Below, piece by piece: positions 57,601-64,000 of a DNA stretch of 64,000 bases (positions within the stretch are counted from its first letter, which is position 1; every line of letters begins with the position of its first letter). Both the position numbers and the translations under genes were made by a program. The notes beneath the pieces are model-generated. The model made no database searches and was not told where the DNA came from. It saw only the letters and a program-made list of their open reading frames with translations. The stretch comes from Micractinium sp. NFX-FRZ (Eukaryota > Chlorophyta > Trebouxiophyceae > Chlorellales > Chlorellaceae), in NCBI GenBank assembly GCA_029339195.1, contig JAPTJF010000005.1:310001-374000 (forward strand), written 5' to 3'.

Positions 57601-57731
57601 TGCCCTCCACGCTGGGGCATGTGCTGGCACGACTGGGGGCACCCTCCAACAACGCCACAAACTCTCGCGGCTCACTGGGGTCGGAAAACGCAAGAGCCAG
57701 CCTGGCGCCAAGTAGGCTCGATCAGGTCTGA
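51689..57731 (+). CDS. Receptor-like protein kinase with Cys-rich ectodomain
   Basis: Eighteen exons: 51689-51922, 52087-52130, 52344-52392, 52599-52739, 52974-53125, 53272-53841, 54046-54094, 54347-54430, 54922-54995, 55224-55387, 55548-55594, 55790-55903, 56131-56186, 56337-56380, 56571-56621, 56832-56897, 57131-57383 and 57551-57731; 790 aa. A signal peptide (MWRAYTVAALLAFAAAALAQ) leads into a ~200-residue ectodomain with about 15 Cys and no recognised fold. A Pro/Ser/Ala stalk, one membrane helix (~271-294, MIAGIAGGVAAVAIAAAVAG) and a KKRRR stop-transfer follow. The kinase has GEGSFGRVYLA (455-465), Lys475 in VAVKVLL, HRDLKSPNLL (588-597), DFN at 608-610 in place of DFG, and RWLAPEVM. It is closest to the TKL/Raf-like group. 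Introns 5 and 12 use GC donors (53126 and 55904). Ligand and substrate are unknown. Extracellular sensing is inferred from topology. Confidence 0.88.
52741..52795. repeat. GGGC tandem repeat in intron
   Basis: (GGGC)n interrupted by CAGGC lies directly after the donor of exon 4 of the kinase gene. Confidence 0.85.
54638..54672. repeat. (CAGT)n tetranucleotide repeat in intron
   Basis: Eight or nine CAGT units with one missing base lie in the intron between the juxtamembrane and kinase exons. Confidence 0.9.
55590..55735. repeat. Degenerate GGGAAGTTGGG minisatellite in intron 11
   Basis: Three to four copies of GGTGGGAAGTTGGG/GCAGGAAGTTGGGG alternate with GGCGGGC. The array overlaps the donor of exon 11. 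Confidence 0.7.
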
Positions 57732-58315
57732 CAGCAAGTGTTATTGGCATCCTAGCACTCAAACCTTGTCCTGCTGACCCCGCCCTGACAGCGTGCCCGC
57801 TCTTGCGTCCTTGCTTCGCTAGCAGGCACCCTGGTCTGGCGGCAGATACAGCAGCCTTTGTTGACGTGTCAAGAAACTGAAGTTTTAGGAATTGAATGTG
57901 ACGATATGTTGTTGACAGGCTTGAACTTAACTTTGTAACACAACCTTGACTCGCGCCTGCATATGCCCCACCCTCACGTCAGCCAGCGCCACCACAGGAC
58001 GGTCGACCGCCACAGCGAGCCGCCCCGCACTAGAAATCCCAAAGAGGCACCCGTCCTCTTCAGGACCGAGCTTGTGCGCGCTTGGGCATCGGCACGGACG
58101 TGAGAACGCACTGACCTTGAACGAGCAGGAAGAGCCAACCGCGCACCAGCTGGCGGCGCCGGCGCACGCTGCGCCCGCTGTGCCAAACGCGTCCATGAAC
58201 TGCAGGCACGAGGTGTTCACGTGCGCACTTCTCCATCAGCGCCCTGTGCGCCACGGGCGTTCATTTGGATTTGCATTGCCTCAAACGCCCGGTCAGCGCA
58301 CACAATATTTTCTCA
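57732..58315. other. Intergenic region
   Basis: The 584-bp spacer contains the kinase 3' UTR with its poly(A) signal and the promoter of the acetyltransferase gene. No gene is supported. Confidence 0.55.
57934..57938 (+). terminator. Candidate poly(A) signal TGTAA, receptor-like kinase gene
   Basis: TGTAA (CTTTGTAACAC) lies 203 nt after the stop in an AT-richer stretch. Confidence 0.65.
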
Positions 58316-60441
58316 ATGTCGGGCCTCGGCGTTATCGTCCGGCCCTGCTCCTCCGCCGCCGACTGTGAAAAGGTGGCGGAGCTTTGCGGGAGCAGCTTCC
58401 CGGAGGAGGTGCATTCGCAAGGCTTGAGCGTGCAGCAGTGGAGCCAAATAGAGGCGGATGACCTCAAGGCCACGCCCAGCTGGTGGAAGCAGATAGGTGA
58501 GGTGATGCGCAGGGGGGTGGGTCCGGTTGGAGCAGCGGGCAGGTGGAATATGCGCGCAACCGCCGCGGGCGCTGGCGCCTCCCCACCTGCCGCCGCCGCT
58601 AACTGCCGAGCGCCGCCGCCTGCCGCGCCCGGCCTTGCCTGCCTGCAGGCCTGGCCTGCGAGGGGGAGAAACTGCTGGGCGTGGTGGTACTGACGGTCGA
58701 GAACGAGGCGGAGGACAGCATGAGCTGGGGGGAGTTCAGGCGCCGCGTGGGTTGCGGCCCAACGCTGCTCTCGATGATGTACGACCGCGTGCTGGACGAA
58801 TCGCTGCTGGTGGGTGCTGGTGTGTTTATGGGTGCTGGTGTTTATGGAACGTGGAGGGTGTGTGCCTGATTTGGTGCTGCTGTTGGACGCACTGTTGGGC
58901 GCTGGAGATGACCGCTGGGCTGGCAGTGGTAGCTGGCAGTGCTGGCAGTGGATGCAGGCCGTGACCGCAGCTTGTGTGCGCATGCCTGTTCATCAGTGTC
59001 AGTAGCAGTCGTGCAGTGCTGGCACGCGCAACGGTGTTCTCCCTACTGGTTTCATACTCACACTGCCCCACACCACCCTGTGCAGGAGCACGAGTGCCTG
59101 ATCGACTTCATTGCGGTCAGCCCCGACGCTCGCGGCAAGGGCGTGGGCTCCAAGCTCATGCGCTGGGCGGAGCAGGCGGGCAGCGACATCCTGGCGGAAA
59201 CAGAGACGGCGGCGGTCTCTGCACACGGTGTGGAGATGACCCTCTGGGTGCGTGGGCGGCTTCGTGGCGGGCAGTGCGTGGGCGTGCTGCCGTGCACCTG
59301 GGCAGGCCGGCTCATTGTGCGCCGGCAGAACCCTCGGGACTGCCTGCCTCTGCTGCTGCAGCCTGTCATTTGCAGCAGCGCCGCGCTGAGTGCCACATGC
59401 ACGTGTCAACACTCAGCTGAACGCACTCCCCCTGCAGGTGGCCGCCGACAATACGGCGGCCCTGCGGCTGTACGAGCGCAGCGGCTACGTGCAGGTCAAG
59501 CGCACCGACACCGGTGCCTGCCGCTGCATGGCCAGCGCCGTGTTCGACTGGTTCTTGGGCCACCCTGGTGAGGCCTGTGGTAGTTGGGGGAGCCAAAGTG
59601 GGAGCGGCTGGATGAGAGGAAGATGACAAGAGCCGTGCTCGCATATTGCAGGAGATGTGCGGGCATGCCCGTGATGCCCCTATCAAATGCCTTGTGCCTG
59701 CTTGCTGCTCAGCTGCCTGACATGCCTGCCCTGCGTGCAGTCTGGATCAAAATGTCAAAGGGGCTGCCGGTGCCGCCTCAGCTGGTGGCTTTCCAGCCGC
59801 AGCAGCAGAGCATCCCGGTGTCTACGCCAGCTGGCGGCTGCCCCGTCCCTGCCGCTGTCGGTGCTGCTGCAGCACGCGAGGCACAGTTCGTGACAGTGCC
59901 TCTGGATGCGCCCGACAGTGCACAACGGCACCTACAGCCAGCTGTGCCCAGCAGCCCCAGCAGCAGCCTGCTGAGCAAGCTCAGCCTCGGCTACTTTGGC
60001 TCAGCCGCCGCTGCGCCCGCTGGCAGCACGCCCCGCGGCGGCAGCAGCACAGCAGCAGCGCCGCCATCTCTTCGCGGGCTTGCCATCTGCGAGGCCGGCA
60101 GCCAGGGTGTCACACCGCGCATCGCTGCGGTGGGGAGCGGCCTGCCGGCAGCCGCAGAGCTGGCGGGGCGCAGCACGGCGGTTGGTGCCAACAACAAGGA
60201 GGAGCGCGGCGGCGGGGGGCAGATGCAGTGCATATCGCTGCATGCCTCTGGCCTGTCTGCTGACCAGCCACAGCAGCAGCAACAGCAAGAACCGCAGCTG
60301 CAGCTGAGCCAGCACAAGCTGCCTGTGCTGGCCGCTGTGGCTGCCAGCTCCGTGGCCTCCGCCTCTGTTGTCTCCATGCCGCTTGCAGACAGTGACATGA
60401 CAGCGACGGCGAGGAGCATGCCAGTGAACCTGCCTCCCTGA
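58316..60441 (+). CDS. GNAT-family N-acetyltransferase with long low-complexity C-terminal extension
   Basis: Exons 58316-58496, 58649-58809, 59086-59247, 59438-59567 and 59741-60441; 444 aa. The N-terminal ~210 residues form a GNAT domain. ECLIDFIAVSPDARGKGVGS carries the acetyl-CoA pyrophosphate loop (R-G-K-G-V-G), and NTAALRLYERSGYVQVKRT is the conserved C-terminal GNAT segment. It transfers acetyl from acetyl-CoA to an amine; the acceptor is not evident. The remaining ~230 residues are rich in Ser, Ala, Gln and Pro with no recognised domain, and include a short Gln run (PQQQQQQEPQLQLSQ). They come from one 701-nt last exon. No targeting signal is obvious. An in-frame ATG at 58265 would add 17 residues. 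Confidence 0.86.
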
Positions 60442-60915
60442 GCGGCAGCAGCGTAGCTACTCGTGCCTCCCAGGTTGAGGCGTTTCAGCTGGTGCAGCTG
60501 AGCACCACCAGTGTCACCGCTGCTGTGGCGCCGGCCTGAGTGAGTGAGAACCAACGGATGACTTGTGCGATGCTAGAACTATGTATCAGCCCATGAGTGT
60601 TTAACATGCCCTACTCCTTGTCTCTCATGCTCTGGCCCCCCTCCTGCCACAGTTGTTGAACTACCTTTGGTTGCTGCACCAAGCAAGTTCGTGTGTTCTC
60701 CCCAGCTCAACAATCCTGATAAATATAACAATGTCTCTCCTGCCGGGCGCATTGCCCTTTTTGTCCCGTGTTCCCGATGTGCTCCCTGATATCTATCCTA
60801 TCTTTAAACTGCAAATTCTGCCATATGTTGGTGCCAAGGCAGGCGTCAGCGCACGGCGGCTCAGCTGCGAGTAGCAGCAGCCGGGGGAGACGGGGCAGAG
60901 GAAGATGTGTCAGCC
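60442..60915. other. Intergenic region
   Basis: This stretch holds the acetyltransferase 3' flank. It has AT-rich patches (ATAAATATAACAATG near 60719) but no TGTAA on the plus strand and no further gene. Confidence 0.5.
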
Positions 60916-61000
60916 GCGCGGAGGGGGACTTGAACCCCCAAGGACACTGAGGTCCAGACAGGTTTTAAGCCTGCCGCGTCTACCATTCCGCCATCCGCGC
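60916..61000 (-). tRNA. trnL-UAA: tRNA-Leu(UAA), organelle/bacterial-type, no intron
   Basis: The 85-nt minus-strand sequence folds as a class II tRNA. It has a 7-bp acceptor stem GCGCGGA/TCCGCGC and a D arm GGCGGAATGGTAGACGC. The anticodon arm is GCAGG-CTTAAAA-CCTGT with anticodon TAA at 60965-60967. A long variable arm and T arm GGGGGTTCAAGTCCCCC complete it. A-box-like TGGCGGAATGG and B-box GGTTCAAGTCC are present. No CCA is encoded. The D arm resembles bacterial and organellar tRNA-Leu more than the usual eukaryotic GGCCGAG form. Confidence 0.92.
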
Positions 61001-62160
61001 ATTCCTTTGCTTTGTTGGAATAGCGTGCGTGCGTGCAGACAGGCGCGAGCATTCGTGCAGGTGGGCAAGAGGGAAAGTGGGCGGGCGGGTGGGCAAGAGG
61101 GGGGTGGGCGGCTGGGCGGGCGGGTGGGGGTGGTTTGGCGGGCAGTCAGCAGCTGGGCAATTGTCCTCATCGCCTGCGCGCATTCATTGCTCGAGTTACC
61201 CATGTATGCACAGTCCCTGCCAAGGCCAGGTGCCCACTTGGCCTGCAGGAGGAACAAGTGGGCGTGCCAGACCTACAGAACGTTGGAGTTGCCGTCCCTG
61301 CATGTCTCAAGGTGCTTGGGGCCCTGCTCGGGCTGATAATGCAGGCACACACACAGGTACAGCTGCCTTCCTGGCAGGACAAAAGAGGTGGCTGCAGCAG
61401 TGTTGACTGTGTTGGCGGCGGCAGTACCGCAGTACACAGCCTCCCCGTCTCCTTGGAAGAGAGCTGGCGCCTGAGAGCTGTGATCCTTGCGGCATTGTGT
61501 ACGATGCTCGCAACATGCAGCAACCGGACGGAACATGCGATGGACGGAGGGGCAGGATGACAAGTGCCACATCACTGGCAGATGGCACGCAGCTTGCTGC
61601 GGCATAGACCGTCGACACCATAGCATGCACAGCGTTCGCCTTGGCAGTGCCCGCAACAAACACTCGCACACTGCATTCATGCCCGATCGGACGCGTTGGC
61701 CATAGCCCCCGCAACGCCGGACGGCAGGATGCGCCTCTCCCAAGCAACCCACACAGCAGGCATACTCCAGGCTGGGACCACGGCTGAACCCACCCACACT
61801 GTTTCCAACAATATCAAGCGATCTGTTTTAAGTAGAAACTAAGGGCATCTTGCCGAGGTTGTGGCTGGTTGGGCGCCTGGCGTCACAGCGCGCTGCCTTC
61901 CTAGTGCCGCGCTGGCCGGCGGGCGGCCGCCCAGTCACGCCCGCTCACTCATCCAAACTTTCAGCGGGGCGCCGGCACCTGCTCGCATTGTCTTGTTGCA
62001 CAATCTACAGGCATTGTGATCAGCGCCGCCGAGGCGTTTGGCACCGGCGGCGGTCCACATCACCGCGTTCTCGTCTGAACCCCGATCCCCAGCCGCGGCG
62101 ACCAGCACTCCCTTCACGGGCGCATAGGTGGTCTGACAGCGGGTGGCCCGGCCGGGGGCG
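61001..62160. other. Intergenic region
   Basis: About 1.2 kb upstream of the RRM gene. The left part is G-rich (GGGCGGGCGGGTGGG near 61080-61130). The rest is unremarkable and no gene is supported. Confidence 0.5.
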
Positions 62161-64000
62161 ATGGAGGGGGAGGCGGCCGCCCCGCGGGCGGCGGCAGCAG
62201 CGGAGCAGCGGGCGGCAGCGGCGGAGCGCCGGACCGAGCTCTTGTTCCAACAGCTCGAGTCGCAGCAGCAGATGCTGGAAGCAGCCGCGTGCCGAGCCTC
62301 TGAAGCCGAGGCACAGCTTGAGCAGGTGCAGGTGCAGCTGAAGCGCGCGCAGGCGGGGCACAAGGAGGGCGCTCGGCACTGGCCGACGCGGCACTCCGGA
62401 GACGCCCGACAAGCAGCGGCGGCAGCGGGCAAGCTGGCGACCCAGCAAGTGGCTGCTGCCGCCGCTGCAGACCACGTGGCAGCGGTGGAAGCAGCACTCA
62501 GTAAGCTGGTGTCAGGCTTTCTGGCGGCCAAGCTCCCGGCTGCAGCAGCTGCCGCCATCACGGTAGCTGCCAGCCAAGCGCAGGCTGCAGCCGCCGACTT
62601 GGTGCGTCTGATGCATCAGCAGGCTCAGTTGGAGCAAGAACTGCAGCAGCAGGGCAGCGCGGAGTGGGAGGGCGATGCAGGTGCGTTCACTGTTGTCCCC
62701 GCTGTGCTTGCGTGCTGCCATCTGCTGCCCCTGGCGCTGCCTGCTTCCTGCTGCCTTCTGCCCAGCCCACCGCCTCTACCATGCCCTGTCCTTCATCCAC
62801 CCGAAGCTGACCCGCATTGATTGCGGCCACCTCATGCGCTGCAGGCACGCCCCGGGCGGACGCATGCCGGCGCCTGTGGATTGGCGGCGTCACCCGGCGG
62901 CCCAGCGAGCGGGAGGTGCTAGCAGCGGTTGAGAAGTTTGGCGCGGTAGAGTCGGGTGAGTTTAGGTGGATGAAGGACAAGGCAGGGCAGGCGCAAGGGG
63001 GCTGAAGGCAGTGGTGCGTGGACGCCGGCATGTGCTGCTGCTGATGGGGCTGCTGCTGCTGCTGCTGCGGCTGCTGCTGCTGCTGCTGCTGCTGCTGCGG
63101 CTGCTGCTGCTGCTGCTGCTGCTGCTGTGTAGAGTGCCCATCGGCGGCGGGACCTCTTTTTCGCTGCATTCGTCAGTCAGCTCCTGCCCTCCTGCCCTGC
63201 CCTTCACTCACCGGCCCTCCCCCCACTTGCCAACCGCTCCCACTGGCCGCCCTGCCCCTCCCGCCTGCCCGCAGTGCGCGTGTTCCTGCAGCGGCGCTGC
63301 GCCTTTGTCGACTTTGCAGATGCCGAGTCAGCAGCCAGGGCCAAGCGTGCGCTGCACGGCCGCGCCCTCCCGCAGCTGTCAGGTGGGGCGGGGCGGGGGG
63401 GCGCCGGGCCAGCTGGGGCGCAGGGGGCAGGGGCATGAGCGGGCTGCCACAGGGTGGGTACAACGCTTGCTTGTAGCTTGCGGGGGCATGGGGTGGGATA
63501 GTTGATCTCTGCCTGTGGTGCCCTCCTTACCCTGCTCTGGTCCATTTTCCCTTGCCGCCTGCTGCTTGCAGGCTCACGCGAGCTGACTGTGCAGTACCAG
63601 AAGAGCGATCCGCCCCGGGCTTTCAGCAGCGGCGCAGCAGCTGCAACCGGCCGGGCGGCTGCCCCGGCGCCGGCGCCCCGCAGCAGCAAGCTGAGCGTGT
63701 CGGCGCCAGCCTGGCAGCCGCCCAGCGCCCAGCGTGCTCAGCAGGACCTGGGACCGCTGCCGCCGCCGCTGCCTGAAACAATCGACTGGGAGGCAGCGGC
63801 GGATGCTGCCTGGGCGGCGGTGGGCGGCGAGTGGGACGAGGACGGCGAGGGGGAGTGGTGGGGCGGCGACGCTGGCGCCGGGGCGCAAGAGGAGGTGGAG
63901 GAAGAAGAGGAGGAGGAGGGGAGCAGCCACCATTTGGACCAACCAGAGCTCTTCCTTCCCAGCGAGCTGCTCGACGCCGACGAACCCCCACTAGTGTCCG
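62161..64000 (+). CDS. RRM-domain RNA-binding protein, C-terminus beyond window
   Basis: Exons 62161-62680, 62845-62955, 63275-63382 and 63572-64000 (open at the edge); 389 codons are visible. The N-terminal ~170 residues are an Ala/Gln/Glu-rich helical, probably coiled-coil region. A single RRM follows: RNP2 RLWIGGV, helix EREVLAAVEKFGAVES, RNP1-like RRCAFVDFAD, then AESAARAKRALHGRALP and GSRELTVQYQKSDPPRAF. The C-terminal part is Pro/Ala-rich and then strongly acidic (EEVEEEEEEEG). Single-RRM proteins of this kind act in RNA processing or chromatin-linked RNA control; no specific family is assigned. An in-frame ATG at 62143 would add six residues. Confidence 0.82.
63030..63128. repeat. (CTG)n trinucleotide repeat in intron
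   Basis: About 30 CTG units with a few CGG or ATGGGG interruptions lie inside intron 2 of the RRM gene. This is the longest CAG/CTG tract in the window. Confidence 0.92.

Noticed and set aside
60916..61000. Plastid group I intron in the tRNA-Leu(UAA)
   Set aside because: The anticodon loop is continuous. There is no room for an intron in the 85-nt gene.
61273..61797. 174-aa minus-strand frame in the last intergenic region
   Set aside because: It is Cys/His-rich without motif order, has no supporting splice sites and no family similarity.

Overview
The window looks like nuclear DNA of a small unicellular green alga, most likely a trebouxiophyte of the Chlorella type. The DNA is GC-rich. Sixteen protein genes are cut by 124 short introns (about 7 per gene). 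The coding sequence carries Gln, Ala, Ser and Gly homopolymer runs, and candidate poly(A) signals have the chlorophyte form TGTAA. There are no bacterial operons, insertion sequences, CRISPR arrays or viral genes. Gene models were assembled by eye from splice signals, reading-frame continuity across every junction and family similarity. Every completed model gives an unbroken frame, but none has transcript support.

Layout, left to right: (1) 1-4898, minus: HECT ubiquitin ligase of the UBE3C/UPL6/UPL7 type, cut by the left edge before its catalytic Cys. (2) 5191-13177, plus: putative plastid M32 (Taq-type) metallocarboxypeptidase with 21 exons, one only 5 nt long. (3) 14193-19184, minus: secreted papain-family cysteine peptidase, 16 exons. 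(4) 20543-27354, minus: a tandem array of three four-helix MARVEL-like membrane proteins. (5) 28562-32333, plus: membrane-anchored short-chain dehydrogenase (DHRS7-like), convergent with (6) 32649-33562, minus: small DnaJ-type Cys-rich zinc-finger protein. (7) 33703-39192, plus: 570-aa protein of unknown function. (8) 40144-42074, plus: another four-helix membrane protein. (9) 43004-44722, plus: mitochondrial ribosomal protein uS15. (10) 45118-48220, plus: WD40 protein of the RUP/COP1/SPA group. (11) 49544-50887, minus: secreted Cys-rich protein, head-to-head with (12) 51689-57731, plus: receptor-like kinase with a Cys-rich ectodomain. (13) 58316-60441, plus: GNAT acetyltransferase with a long low-complexity tail. 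(14) 60916-61000, minus: tRNA-Leu(UAA) of organelle/bacterial type. (15) 62161-64000, plus: RRM protein, cut by the right edge.

The genes do not form one pathway. The set is a normal mix of housekeeping functions (proteolysis, ubiquitin, organelle translation, plastid chaperone-like factors) plus membrane and signalling genes. The most noteworthy biology is the receptor-like kinase with its divergent secreted Cys-rich neighbour, the MARVEL-like array with differing intron content, and the RUP-like light-signalling repressor.

The most unusual structural signal is genomic. Decayed copies of exon ends, with their splice sites, lie in the adjacent intron or 3' UTR at several independent places. 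Together with six GC-AG introns among 124 and a 5-nt microexon, this suggests gene structure here has been remodelled by small tandem duplications across splice junctions.
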